From positions 62,001 to 126,000 of the forward strand of contig NZ_PQGD01000009.1 in assembly GCF_002915575.1 (NCBI RefSeq): DNA of 64,000 bases, written 5' to 3'. The DNA is from Superficieibacter electus (GTDB taxonomy: Bacteria > Pseudomonadota > Gammaproteobacteria > Enterobacterales > Enterobacteriaceae). Of this stretch, positions 48,107-56,321 are shown one piece after another (positions within the stretch are counted from its first letter, which is position 1; the number at the start of each line of letters is the position of its first letter). The position numbers and the translations under genes were made by a program. The notes below the pieces were generated by a model that had not been told where the DNA came from, did no database searches, and saw only the letters and a program-made list of their open reading frames with translations.

Positions 48107-48283
48107 TAATGCCGGGCGGCAGCTTCGCCTTGCCCGGCCTACCATCCCTCCATGCTCCCTATGCATAAACGCAGGACCGGTAAGCGCAGCGCCACCGGGC
48201 ATTGCCACCCCCAGCCACCGTCCCTGCATGCTCCCGATACATAAATGTAGGCCCGGTAAGCGCAGCGCCACCGGGCATTGCCA
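48107..48283. repeat. BIME array with a 76-base tandem duplication
   Basis: Three REP elements follow yiaD: one at 48107-48142 (AATGCCGGGCGGCAGCTTCGCC) and two opposed, near-identical ones at about 48170-48206 and 48246-48283 (ACCGGTAAGCGCAGCGCC / CCCGGTAAGCGCAGCGCC). Their spacers share CATGCTCCC and ATACATAAA-like bases. The last two repeat with a 76-base period. Confidence 0.9.
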
Positions 48284-48378
48284 CGCCGGGCGACCGAACA
48301 TCACTTCCTCCACAGGAAGCGCTTGCCATCGCCTGTTTTCGCGTTAAGGTATTCCCACTTCAGGCAAGGAAACCAGCG

Positions 48379-49395
48379 ATGACCAGAGCAACGCGCGCCA
48401 CAATAAGCGATGTCGCTAAAGCGGCTAAAACCGGCAAAACCAGCATTTCACGTTACCTGAACGGGGAAAAACATCTCCTGTCTGAAGCCCTGCTGGCGCG
48501 GATCGAAAAGGCTATTGCTGAACTCGACTATCGCCCAAGCCTGATGGCGCGAGGTCTCAAACGCGGGCGCACGCGCCTGATTGGGCTCATTATCGCCGAT
48601 ATAACCAACCCCTATTCCGTGGATGTCTTAAGCGGTATCGAAGCCGCCTGCCGTGAGAAGGGTTTCACGCCGCTGGTCTGTAATACCAACAATGCGCTGG
48701 ACCAGGAGCTGCATTATCTGGACCTGCTGCGCAGCTACCAGGTGGAAGGCATTGTGGTTAACGCGGTCGGGATGCGGGAGGACGGCCTTAACCGGCTACA
48801 ACAGTCGGCGCTGCCAATGGTGCTTATCGATCGTAAAATTCCCGATTTTGCCTGTGATGTGGTCGGTCTTGATAACACCCAGGCCGCAACGACCGCGACC
48901 GAGCATCTGGTTGAACAGGGGTTCGAAGCCCTGCTGTTTCTCAGTGAACCGCTTGGCACGGTCAATACCCGGCGTGAGCGATTAAGCGCGTTCCGCGCGA
49001 CGCTGGCGCGCTATCCGGGCGTGATAGCGGAAAACAGTGAAGTGCCGCTGACGGACGCGGCGCTCATTGATAACGCCCTGCGCCAGTTTCATGCCCATCA
49101 CCGTGGCATGCGCAAAGCGGTCATCTCCGCCAACGGCGCGCTTACCCTCCAGGTCGCCCGTTCCCTGCGCCGCCTCGGTCTGCACTGGGGGAGCGATATC
49201 GGTCTGCTGGGCTTTGATGAGCTGGAGTGGGCAGAACTGGCAGGCGTCGGGATTACCACGCTCAAACAGCCGACCTGGCAAATCGGTTTTGCCGCTGTTG
49301 AACAAGTCGTACGCCGTATTGAAGGCGATGACGATACGATCCGCGAACAGGTTTTCTCCGGCGAACTGATCGTGCGCGGCTCTACCTCCCGTTAA
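48379..49395 (+). CDS. ptxS: LacI-family regulator PtxS-like (2-ketogluconate)
   Basis: 338 residues from ATG 48379 with AAGGA upstream; the frame is open further upstream only because it crosses REP DNA. The N-terminal LacI helix-turn-helix reads ATISDVAKAAKTGKTSISRYLN, with the hinge ARGLKRGRTRLIG and a periplasmic-binding-fold effector domain after it. It heads the kgu operon. In Pseudomonas, PtxS represses kgu genes and is released by 2-ketogluconate. A perfect palindrome before kguE is its likely operator. Confidence 0.82.
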   Translation: MTRATRATISDVAKAAKTGKTSISRYLNGEKHLLSEALLARIEKAIAELDYRPSLMARGLKRGRTRLIGLIIADITNPYSVDVLSGIEAACREKGFTPLVCNTNNALDQELHYLDLLRSYQVEGIVVNAVGMREDGLNRLQQSALPMVLIDRKIPDFACDVVGLDNTQAATTATEHLVEQGFEALLFLSEPLGTVNTRRERLSAFRATLARYPGVIAENSEVPLTDAALIDNALRQFHAHHRGMRKAVISANGALTLQVARSLRRLGLHWGSDIGLLGFDELEWAELAGVGITTLKQPTWQIGFAAVEQVVRRIEGDDDTIREQVFSGELIVRGSTSR

Positions 49396-49443
49396 TTTTA
49401 CTTCGTGATGGCGATCATAAATCCACCATCACAACCTTTTCTT

Positions 49444-49457
49444 TGGAACCGGTTCCA
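49444..49457. promoter_or_regulatory. Predicted PtxS operator before kguE
   Basis: TGGAACCGGTTCCA, a perfect 14-base palindrome, 39 bases before kguE. It has the same layout as the Pseudomonas PtxS site TGAAACCGGTTTCA, differing by one symmetric base pair. A -10-like TATGAT (49472-49477) follows at a distance that puts the operator over the -35 region. Confidence 0.78.
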
Positions 49458-49495
49458 TCTAGCGTAATAGGTATGATGTTGCGCTGGAGTTAACA

Positions 49496-50251
49496 ATGAG
49501 CCGAAAAATTTTTGTCGTCACTGCCGCCTACGGCCACGATCGGGTTCGCCAGGCTGGCGGGCAATGCGCGATGCTGCCCGTCATTGCCGCCGCCGGAGCC
49601 GATGGTGTGGAAATCCGCCGCGAGATGTTCAACGAGCAAGAGCAGACTGACCTCGCCGCGCTCGCGGTAGCCATTACGGAGCACCAGTTGCTGGCCTGCT
49701 ATTCAGCACCGGAACCGCTGTATCTGGCTGACGGCGCGCTTAACCCACTTTTACCCGACTTGCTGCGTGAGGCGCGCACGCTTAACGCCCTCTGGTTGAA
49801 AGTCTCGCTCGGCCATTTTACCGACAGCCAGACCTTACAAACCCTGCGATCCTGGCTGGCAACGGGCGGCGTGCGTCTGGTAGTAGAAAACGATCAGACC
49901 GCGTGCGGGCAGCTTCCCCCGATGCAGCGGTTTAGCGCCGCCTGTCAGGTTCAGGATCTCCCCGTCATGCTGACCTTTGATATGGGCAACTGGCTGTGGG
50001 TGGATAGCTCACCGGAACAGGCAGCGCGGCATCTCGCGCCGTTTGTCAGCTATATCCACGTTAAAGCCGCCACGCCGCAGCAAAATGGCTACCGCGCCAT
50101 TGCGCCGGATGAAGGGGGATCGCGCTGGCAGGCGCTGTTACGCGCTTTACCCGGCGATGTTCCGCGCGGGATTGAGTTTCCGCTGGAAGGTGACGATCTG
50201 ACCGCTGTGACACGTCGCTATGTCGAATTATTACGCGAGGAGGAAGCATGA
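49496..50251 (+). CDS. kguE: KguE, TIM-barrel epimerase/isomerase-like protein of 2-ketogluconate use
   Basis: 251 residues of the AP endonuclease/xylose-isomerase-like TIM-barrel fold. Strand motifs include GADGVEIRREMF (about 36-47), VRLVVENDQT (about 124-133), MLTFDMGNWLW and YIHVKA, with the carboxylates and His expected of metal ligands. KguE is encoded with KguK, KguT and KguD in Pseudomonas; its precise reaction is not firmly known. GGAG precedes ATG. It overlaps kguK by four bases. Confidence 0.82.
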   Translation: MSRKIFVVTAAYGHDRVRQAGGQCAMLPVIAAAGADGVEIRREMFNEQEQTDLAALAVAITEHQLLACYSAPEPLYLADGALNPLLPDLLREARTLNALWLKVSLGHFTDSQTLQTLRSWLATGGVRLVVENDQTACGQLPPMQRFSAACQVQDLPVMLTFDMGNWLWVDSSPEQAARHLAPFVSYIHVKAATPQQNGYRAIAPDEGGSRWQALLRALPGDVPRGIEFPLEGDDLTAVTRRYVELLREEEA

Positions 50252-51186
50252 ATAACGCCCTGGATGTTATTACGATTGGCGAAGCAATGGCGATGTTCGT
50301 CGCGACCGAAAGCGGTGAGTTATGTGATGCCGAACGCTTTATCAAACGCGTCGCTGGTGCCGAACTGAATGTGGCCACCGGGCTGGCACGCCTGGGCCTG
50401 AAGGTAAGTTGGGTGAGCCGGGTCGGCAACGACAGTTTCGGCCATTTCGTTCTTAACAGCCTGCAAAAAGAAGGGATTAATCGCAACGGCGTGACGCTTG
50501 ATGACCGCTTTGCAACCGGGTTCCAGTTAAAATCAAAAGCCGAAAATGGAACCGATCCCATCGTGGAATATTTCCGTAAAAACTCCGCCGCCAGTCATCT
50601 TTCGCTGGAGGATTATCATCCGGCGCATTTTTCTTGCGCACGCCATTTGCACCTCAGCGGCGTGGCCGCAGCGCTTTCTGAAAGTTCATATGCACTGCTG
50701 GATCACGCCGCCAGGGCAATGAAAGCACAGGGAAAAACGTTGTCGTTCGATCCTAATTTGCGCCCGGTTCTGTGGCGCAGTGAAGCCGAGATGGTGGAAA
50801 AGATCAATCACCTGGCTTTTCAGGCCGACTGGGTTCTGCCGGGTCTGAAAGAAGGCACGATCCTGACCGGGCACACCGATCCACACGCGATCGCGGATTT
50901 CTACCTCAATCGTGGCGTGAAGGCGGTGATCATTAAAACCGGTGCTGACGGTGCCTGGTATAAATCTGCCGAGGGTCTTCAGGGCTGCGTTCCCCCCGTC
51001 AGGGTTGAAAACGTAGTCGATACCGTCGGCGCAGGCGATGGTTTCGCCGTGGGCGTGATTAGCGCCCTGCTGGAAGGCGAGACGCTGGAGCAAGCGGTGA
51101 CGCGGGGTAATAAAATTGGCGCTCGGGCAATTCAGGTTCAGGGCGACAGCGAAGGATTGCCGACAAGAGCACAACTTAATCAATAG
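50248..51186 (+). CDS. kguK: 2-ketogluconate kinase KguK (PfkB family)
   Basis: 312 residues. The N-terminal PfkB substrate region (ITIGEAMAMFVA, GAELNVATGLARLG) and C-terminal DTVGAGDGFAVG catalytic motif are intact. By context it phosphorylates 2-ketogluconate to the 6-phosphate. It resembles KdgK (13.6 kb) in fold but is a distinct paralogue (GAGD, not AAGD). ATG overlaps the kguE stop. A 7-bp hairpin (GCCTCTG...CAGAGGC, 51194-51218) lies between it and kguT. Confidence 0.87.
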   Translation: MNNALDVITIGEAMAMFVATESGELCDAERFIKRVAGAELNVATGLARLGLKVSWVSRVGNDSFGHFVLNSLQKEGINRNGVTLDDRFATGFQLKSKAENGTDPIVEYFRKNSAASHLSLEDYHPAHFSCARHLHLSGVAAALSESSYALLDHAARAMKAQGKTLSFDPNLRPVLWRSEAEMVEKINHLAFQADWVLPGLKEGTILTGHTDPHAIADFYLNRGVKAVIIKTGADGAWYKSAEGLQGCVPPVRVENVVDTVGAGDGFAVGVISALLEGETLEQAVTRGNKIGARAIQVQGDSEGLPTRAQLNQ

Positions 51187-51248
51187 CAATGCTGCCTCTG
51201 TACCCTGGCGTCAGAGGCAATGATTCTCTCATTACCAGAGGCTGGCTT

Positions 51249-52529
51249 ATGAAAAGTGCAACAAATGCAACAAAACGCTGGTGGTATATCATGCCCATCG
51301 TGTTTATCACCTACAGCCTGGCATACCTCGATCGTGCGAACTTCAGTTTCGCCTCTGCTGCAGGCATTAATGATGATTTAGGCATCACCAAAGGTATCTC
51401 CTCGCTGCTGGGCGCGTTGTTCTTCCTCGGCTATTTTTTCTTTCAGATCCCGGGCGCGGTCTATGCCGAGCGCCGTAGCGTACGCAAACTGATATTTGTC
51501 TGCCTGATCTTGTGGGGTGCCTGCGCCTCACTGACCGGGATGGTCACCAACATCCCGATGCTCGCTGCGATTCGTTTTATTCTCGGCGTCGTGGAAGCGG
51601 CGGTAATGCCCGCGATGCTGATTTATATCAGCAACTGGTTTACCAAATCCGAACGTTCACGTGCTAATACCTTCCTGATCCTCGGCAACCCGGTGACAGT
51701 GCTGTGGATGTCGGTGGTGTCGGGCTATCTGATTCAGGCGCTGGGCTGGCGCGAGATGTTTATCATCGAAGGTGTTCCGGCCATTATCTGGGCTTTTTGC
51801 TGGTGGGTGCTGGTAAAAGACAAACCGTCGCAGGTCAACTGGCTGGCAGAAGATGAAAAAGCCGCTTTGCAGGCACAACTGGAAAAAGAACAGCAGGGTA
51901 TCAAAGCCGTGCGCAACTATGGTGAAGCGTTTCGTTCCCGTAACGTTATTTTACTCTGTATGCAGTATTTTGCGTGGAGTATTGGCGTGTATGGGTTCGT
52001 GCTGTGGCTACCTTCAATTATTCACAGCGGCGGTGCCAATCTGGGGATGGTCGAGGTAGGCTGGCTGTCATCCGTACCTTATCTGGCGGCAACTATCGCG
52101 ATGATCGTCGCATCCTGGGCCTCCGATAAACTGCAAAATCGTAAACTGTTTGTCTGGCCGCTGCTACTGATTGCCGCGTTTGCTTTTATTGGTTCGTGGG
52201 CCGTTGGCGCAAACCACTTCTGGGTGTCTTACACGCTACTGGTCATTGCCGGTGCCGCAATGTATGCCCCGTATGGGCCGTTCTTCGCCATTATTCCGGA
52301 AATGCTGCCGCGCAACGTGGCGGGCGGCGCGATGGCGCTGATCAACAGTATGGGCGCGCTCGGCTCCTTCTTTGGCTCGTGGTTTGTCGGTTATCTTAAC
52401 GGTTCGACTGGCTCGCCGTCAGCGTCGTATATATTTATGGGGGTAGCACTTTTTGCCTCAGTGTGGCTTACTTTGATTGTTAAGCCTGCGAATAATCAAC
52501 AGCTTCCGGCAGGCGCACGCCACGCCTGA
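51249..52529 (+). CDS. kguT: 2-ketogluconate MFS transporter KguT
   Basis: 426 residues from ATG 51249, preceded by AGAGG; a longer frame starting at 51189 lacks a ribosome site. Twelve membrane helices of the anion:cation symporter type; the opening FITYSLAYLDRANFSFASAAGI is the hallmark of this group (GudP, GarP, ExuT relatives), and RRSVRKL fits loop 2-3. A central cytoplasmic loop is about residues 190-240. Its place in the operon points to 2-ketogluconate uptake. Confidence 0.87.
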   Translation: MKSATNATKRWWYIMPIVFITYSLAYLDRANFSFASAAGINDDLGITKGISSLLGALFFLGYFFFQIPGAVYAERRSVRKLIFVCLILWGACASLTGMVTNIPMLAAIRFILGVVEAAVMPAMLIYISNWFTKSERSRANTFLILGNPVTVLWMSVVSGYLIQALGWREMFIIEGVPAIIWAFCWWVLVKDKPSQVNWLAEDEKAALQAQLEKEQQGIKAVRNYGEAFRSRNVILLCMQYFAWSIGVYGFVLWLPSIIHSGGANLGMVEVGWLSSVPYLAATIAMIVASWASDKLQNRKLFVWPLLLIAAFAFIGSWAVGANHFWVSYTLLVIAGAAMYAPYGPFFAIIPEMLPRNVAGGAMALINSMGALGSFFGSWFVGYLNGSTGSPSASYIFMGVALFASVWLTLIVKPANNQQLPAGARHA

Positions 52530-52549
52530 ACCTGATATAGGGAGAACTC

Positions 52550-53524
52550 ATGAAGCCGTCCGTCATTCTTTATAAAGCACTGCCTGACAATCTGTATCAA
52601 AAACTGGAAGAGCATTTCGCCGTCATTCAGGTGGCGAACCTGAAGCCGGAGACCGTCGAACAGCATGCGGAGGCATTCGCCAACGCGCAAGGGCTGCTCG
52701 GTTCCAGCGAAACGGTAGATACTGCACTGCTGGAGAAAATGCCCAAACTGCGGGCGACCTCTACTATCTCCGTCGGGTATGACAATTTTGACGTCGACGC
52801 GCTGAATGCGCGCAAAATTGCCCTGATGCATACACCGACGGTCCTCACTGAAACCGTGGCTGACACCATGATGGCGCTGGTGCTGAGCAGCGCTCGTCGC
52901 ATAGTGGAAGTGGCGGAGCGAGTGAAGGCGGGCGAGTGGACCAAAGGTATTGGCCCGGACTGGTTTGGTATTGATGTCCACCACAAAACGCTGGGCATTG
53001 TCGGAATGGGGCGCATTGGACTCGCGCTGGCACAGCGGGCGCATTTTGGCTTCGGCATGCCTGTCCTGTATAACGCGCGCCGCCATCATCCCGAAGCGGA
53101 AGAACGCTTCAATGCCCGCTACTGCGATCTGGATACGCTGTTACAGGAAGCGGATTTTGTCTGTCTGGTGCTGCCATTGACCGATGAAACGCATCATCTG
53201 ATTGGCGCAGAACAATTTGCGAAGATGAAAAACTCGGCCGTTTTCATTAACGCCGGGCGCGGTCCGGTGGTCGATGAGCAGGCGCTGATTGAGGCACTGA
53301 AAACCGGGCAGATCCACGCCGCAGGGCTGGACGTGTTCGAACAGGAGCCGCTGGACAAAGATTCTCCGCTACTGTCGTTGCCAAACGTCGTTGCGTTACC
53401 CCATATCGGGTCTGCTACACATGAAACACGCTACAACATGGCGGCGTGCGCGGTAGATAACCTGATCGATGCACTGAACGGCAAGGTGGATAAAAACTGT
53501 GTAAATCCGCAGGCGATCGGCTGA
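52550..53524 (+). CDS. ghrB: Glyoxylate/hydroxypyruvate/2-ketogluconate reductase GhrB
   Basis: 324 residues (E. coli GhrB 324). A D-2-hydroxyacid dehydrogenase: Rossmann [16 protein letters not shown] (about 149-164), the catalytic Arg in [11 protein letters not shown], Glu in DVFEQEPLD, and His in [16 protein letters not shown]-dependent; it reduces 2-ketogluconate as well as glyoxylate and hydroxypyruvate. In the kgu pathway the matching step is the reduction done by KguD on the 6-phosphate, so here it may do either. GGGAGAA precedes ATG; a terminator follows. Confidence 0.93.
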   Translation: MKPSVILYKALPDNLYQKLEEHFAVIQVANLKPETVEQHAEAFANAQGLLGSSETVDTALLEKMPKLRATSTISVGYDNFDVDALNARKIALMHTPTVLTETVADTMMALVLSSARRIVEVAERVKAGEWTKGIGPDWFGIDVHHKTLGIVGMGRIGLALAQRAHFGFGMPVLYNARRHHPEAEERFNARYCDLDTLLQEADFVCLVLPLTDETHHLIGAEQFAKMKNSAVFINAGRGPVVDEQALIEALKTGQIHAAGLDVFEQEPLDKDSPLLSLPNVVALPHIGSATHETRYNMAACAVDNLIDALNGKVDKNCVNPQAIG

Positions 53525-53537
53525 GGAAAAACAGAAG

Positions 53538-53568
53538 AACCTCATCCCGCCAGCGCAGGATGAGGTTT
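53538..53568. terminator. Bidirectional terminator between ghrB and yiaF
   Basis: AACCTCATCC / GGATGAGGTT, a ten-base perfect stem with a ten-base loop, between two convergent genes. T-runs are short on both sides. Confidence 0.78.
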
Positions 53569-53573
53569 AACGA

Positions 53574-54284
53574 TTATTTGGTTGCGTTTACCGCCGCATT
53601 CCACGCCTGAGTGAAAGCCTGATGCTGAGCAGCCAGCGGCCCAATCAGCGAGTTATACTGGCTGGCCTGCTGCGAGGTAGGGAACTGAATACCATTCGCG
53701 GCAAAACCGACCTGATTTCCCTGCTGGGCAACAAAATCGCCAACCTGCACCAGTTGCTGAGTCAGGATCTGCGCGGCCGGAATAAGAGGCTGTAGCGCCT
53801 CTGCCGGACGCGTTACCACTTTCTCATACGCCTGGTCGAAGACCGGTTTCAAATCGTCTGCCTGCTTCAGCCCCGCATGGGCAGTATCCGCCTGCATTTT
53901 GGCATTTTGTAGCTGCTGGCTTAATACTCCCAGCGAACCATTTGCCTGACGCAGCGGATCGCGCTGCGTCATATAGTTCTCAGGGACGCGAATCGCATTC
54001 ACACTGTCGACAACCGGACGCAAACCTTCATCCATTGCCTGATTCACTTGCTGTGAATAGCCATAGAGGATGGCGTAGTCTGTCACCAGCGGCCCGAACT
54101 GTTTTTTCTGATCGGCCGTCAGCGTAGGTAAATGTTCACCGCCACGCATGACCGTATTTTGCAGGAAATCAATGAACGCCTTGCGCTGATCGCCCTCTTT
54201 ATCAAAACACCCACTCAGGCTAACTACCATCAGTAACGCCATCACAGACGCAAACCAGCGAGAGCAGGACTTTCCTGTCGCCAT
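53574..54284 (-). CDS. yiaF: DUF3053 lipoprotein YiaF
   Basis: 236 residues from ATG 54284 (AAGGAG upstream, which excludes the longer open frame). The lipobox VSLSGC places the lipid-bearing Cys at residue 26; the next residue is Phe, not Asp, so outer membrane sorting is possible. The rest is helical and Gln/Ala-rich with long amphipathic stretches (DUF3053). Function unknown; conserved in enterobacteria at this site. Confidence 0.92.
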   Translation of the reverse strand: MATGKSCSRWFASVMALLMVVSLSGCFDKEGDQRKAFIDFLQNTVMRGGEHLPTLTADQKKQFGPLVTDYAILYGYSQQVNQAMDEGLRPVVDSVNAIRVPENYMTQRDPLRQANGSLGVLSQQLQNAKMQADTAHAGLKQADDLKPVFDQAYEKVVTRPAEALQPLIPAAQILTQQLVQVGDFVAQQGNQVGFAANGIQFPTSQQASQYNSLIGPLAAQHQAFTQAWNAAVNATK

Positions 54285-54596
54285 TTTTATACTCCTTTCA
54301 CTCAAAAAAAGTGCACACCGACACCAGCGTGTCTGACGCTGACAAGAATAGTCCAGGACGGCTTTACAGGATACCTTTTCATGCAGCGTAAGCAGAAAAA
54401 TAGCTATCGGATTGCCAAATTTGACTATCACCGCCTCCAGCCTTATCGATCAGCAGCTTGCCCTTTAGCGGGTACAGGTGCAGGAAAAAGATCCAACAAA
54501 TAGTCACTCTATTGAGTATCGCTCAGCAATTTACCGACTATTCTTAAAAGGCTCGACATTATTCACGATCACGCTGTGTGTGTATGGGGGTACTCA
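54285..54596. other. yiaF-yiaG divergent region
   Basis: About 310 bases between divergent genes, AT-rich and without a supported gene or repeat. It must hold both promoters. I see no clear regulator site. Confidence 0.5.
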
Positions 54597-54887
54597 ATGG
54601 AATATAACGATCCTATGATCGAATTGATGAATAATCTGGAACTTATTGTTTTTAAAGACCTGACGCAGAAAATTACCCTACCCCAGCAGCCGAAAGCGAC
54701 CACTGAGATAGCACAATTACGCAAAGGTACAGGCCTTAAACTCGCTGATTTTGCCAAAGCGGTTGGCGTACCGGTCTCAACGGTGCAGGAATGGGAGTCA
54801 AAACGGGTAAAACCGTCGGCGACCGAACTCAAACTTATGCGCCTGATTCAGGCTAACCCTAAGTTAAGCAAAGAATTAATGGAATAA
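54597..54887 (+). CDS. yiaG: HTH transcriptional regulator YiaG
   Basis: 96 residues from ATG 54597 (MEYNDPMIELM), as in E. coli; an upstream in-frame ATG adds seven residues. A Xre-like helix-turn-helix fills the C-terminal half: IAQLRKGTGLKLADFAKAVGVPVSTVQEWESKRVKPSATELKLMRLI. It resembles antitoxins of the HigA/MqsA-like group in length and C-terminal HTH placement, but no toxin gene is next to it. Targets unknown. Confidence 0.93.
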   Translation: MEYNDPMIELMNNLELIVFKDLTQKITLPQQPKATTEIAQLRKGTGLKLADFAKAVGVPVSTVQEWESKRVKPSATELKLMRLIQANPKLSKELME

Positions 54888-54899
54888 TTTTACAGTTTT

Positions 54900-54924
54900 A
54901 ACGGTCCTGATTCAGGGCCGTTTC
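54900..54924 (+). terminator. yiaG terminator
   Basis: AACGGTCCT / AGGGCCGTT (one G-T pair) with a five-base loop and a short T-run, 12 bases after the yiaG stop. Confidence 0.7.
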
Positions 54925-55001
54925 CGGTGCGGCATCCCAGAATTTGCATTCAGTTAAAATAAAGTTTGCTTTTAGCCGTCGTAAATGCGTTAATGCACTC
55001 G

Positions 55002-55163
55002 ACGGTTTGATATACAGACCATAAAGCAGTTTAGTTAAGCAGTGTCCTTCAAGAGTTATCCATCCGATACCCTTCGTTGAGAGCTTTTCCTTTAACGCTT
55101 CAAAATCTGTAATGCACGCCATATTGCCGAAAGGCACACATACATCTTTTAAAGGTAATCTCT
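55002..55163 (+). ncRNA. cspA 5' leader, cold-shock RNA thermosensor
   Basis: About 162 bases of untranslated leader closely matching the E. coli cspA leader. It starts ACGGTTTGA (cold box region), includes CCTTCAAGAGTTATC and CTTTAACGCTTCAAAATCTGTAA, and ends GCCGAAAGGCACAC...AAAGGTAAT before ATG. In E. coli this leader refolds at low temperature to expose the start codon and stabilise the mRNA. TTAATG just upstream (about 54989) fits the -10 region. A small open frame on the opposite strand is a chance product of this conserved leader. Confidence 0.9.
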
Positions 55164-55376
55164 ATGTCCGGTAAAATGACTGGTATCGTAAAATGGTTCA
55201 ACGCTGATAAAGGCTTTGGTTTCATCACTCCTGACGATGGTTCTAAAGACGTATTCGTACACTTCTCTGCTATCCAGAACCAGGGTTACAAATCTCTGGA
55301 CGAAGGTCAGAAAGTGTCCTTCACTATCGAAAGCGGTGCTAAAGGCCCGGCAGCTGGCAACGTAACCAGCCTGTAA
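55164..55376 (+). CDS. cspA: Major cold-shock protein CspA
   Basis: 70 residues, one OB-fold cold-shock domain. RNP1 is KGFGFIT (residues 16-22) and RNP2 is VFVHF (30-34), both intact. An RNA chaperone that melts structures in the cold and works as a transcription antiterminator. Codon use is strongly biased, as in highly expressed genes. Preceded by the thermosensor leader and followed by a strong terminator. E. coli K-12 has hokA downstream; here a YidD-like gene is convergent. Confidence 0.98.
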   Translation: MSGKMTGIVKWFNADKGFGFITPDDGSKDVFVHFSAIQNQGYKSLDEGQKVSFTIESGAKGPAAGNVTSL

Positions 55377-55398
55377 GCTTAAACAGCTCAGAATCTGA

Positions 55399-55438
55399 AT
55401 CCTCGCTCCGGCGGGGATTTTTTTTATCTTTTTTTTCG
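55399..55438 (+). terminator. cspA terminator
   Basis: ATCCTCGC / GCGGGGAT, an eight-pair stem with loop TCCG, followed by a long T-run. The stop codon and last codons of the convergent YidD-like gene lie within the T-run. Confidence 0.92.
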
Positions 55439-55825
55439 CCTGAGCAGAATACCCGACCACGAGCAGTCACAAGGGCAGCTTACATCCGGGAAGGGGATTT
55501 CAGGACAGGAAACATCGGAACAATTGTCCGGGACAATGGCAGCATCGCAGCAGCATTCCGCCCTGTCGCAGCGTTTATTTTTGTTCTCTTCTTCATCCTC
55601 TGACAACCGTCGCTCACGCAGCGTTTGCGCCGCCTCACGACAATCCGCAAAGCGCTGACGAATATCCCGCCAGCCCGCAATAATGCCCTTTTGCTGAACA
55701 ATGTGTTTTACCGCACCTGAACAGCCGTGAGTGTGATGTAAGACGCCGTAAGCACAGCGATAGCCTTTACGCGGGGAGATGAAGCGCTGGTAAAAAGCGA
55801 TGAGTGTTAATATGACTGTGTCCAT
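55424..55825 (-). CDS. YidD-like protein with a cysteine-rich C-terminal tail
   Basis: 133 residues. Positions 8-52 follow the YidD (membrane protein insertion efficiency factor) pattern: an N-terminal hydrophobic/amphipathic helix, FYQRFISPRKGYRC, an intervening Cys, and CSGAVKHIVQQKGIIAG. The usual FxPTCSxYA core is changed (AYGVLHHTHGCSG). A charged helix (about 55-88) and an unusual tail follow, with nine Cys in the last 48 residues, including CCC and a repeated DVSCP, spaced as if for metal binding or disulfides. True yidD lies near rpmH, so this is a paralogue. It follows a 124-residue gene by 55 bases on the same strand. Function unknown. Confidence 0.72.
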   Translation of the reverse strand: MDTVILTLIAFYQRFISPRKGYRCAYGVLHHTHGCSGAVKHIVQQKGIIAGWRDIRQRFADCREAAQTLRERRLSEDEEENKNKRCDRAECCCDAAIVPDNCSDVSCPEIPFPDVSCPCDCSWSGILLRRKKR

Positions 55826-55880
55826 GATGTTTTAAGCATTCCTGTTGCAGGTGGTTTTACTACATCCAGACAGACCTGAG

Positions 55881-56255
55881 CTACTGATTAAAATGTGGTT
55901 GATAGTCAAACTCATACCCTATGGCACGCAGCATTTCGATGCCATTATGATATTCAATTATCCCGGTTAAACATTCTTCCGGTAGCGTTTTGAGGACATA
56001 CGTGAGCAATTGCGCGATAAAGCGTGGCTGATGCAGATTGATGACTGTTTTTGTTCCCTGGTACATTGCCGCCAGGCCGTCATTAAATGGACAGCCGCCA
56101 TAACTATACGTGCCAGTACGAAAGTAGATAACTACCTGTCCTTTTTTATCGCCACGGATTATTCGCACATATGAATCACGTTCATCCGCATAAAAGTATC
56201 GGTAGACCCACCAGTATGTCCGCTCATTAACCACTATCTTTCGTAGCATGGCCAT
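55881..56255 (-). CDS. Hypothetical protein, 124 residues
   Basis: I do not recognise it. ATG 56255 is preceded by AAGGGA at good spacing. The protein has many aromatics (WWVYRYFYA near residue 15), no signal peptide or membrane helix, and a mixed alpha/beta look with a helical second half (IAQLLTYVLKTLPEECLTGIIEYHNG). Its DNA is AT-rich compared with glyS. The start lies only about 24 bases after the glyS terminator stem, leaving no room for a normal promoter, so expression may depend on read-through from glyQS or a promoter inside glyS. The YidD-like gene follows on the same strand; the pair may be one unit. Confidence 0.6.
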   Translation of the reverse strand: MAMLRKIVVNERTYWWVYRYFYADERDSYVRIIRGDKKGQVVIYFRTGTYSYGGCPFNDGLAAMYQGTKTVINLHQPRFIAQLLTYVLKTLPEECLTGIIEYHNGIEMLRAIGYEFDYQPHFNQ

Positions 56256-56278
56256 ATTGTCGTCCCTTGAGCTATAAA

Positions 56279-56309
56279 AAAACCCGCCCTTAACAATGGC
56301 GGGTTTTTC
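56279..56309 (-). terminator. glyQS terminator
   Basis: AAAACCCGCC / GGCGGGTTTT, a ten-base perfect stem with A-run and T-run on its two sides, 15 bases after the glyS stop. It looks usable in both directions. Confidence 0.92.
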
Positions 56310-56321
56310 ATTAGACCAGAC

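Noticed and set aside
48202-48378. 59-codon extension of the LacI-family gene
   Set aside because: Encoded by REP DNA; the ATG at 48379 has AAGGA and begins the HTH domain directly.
54898-55137. 79-codon frame on the - strand before cspA
   Set aside because: Antisense of the conserved cspA leader; conservation belongs to the RNA, not a protein.
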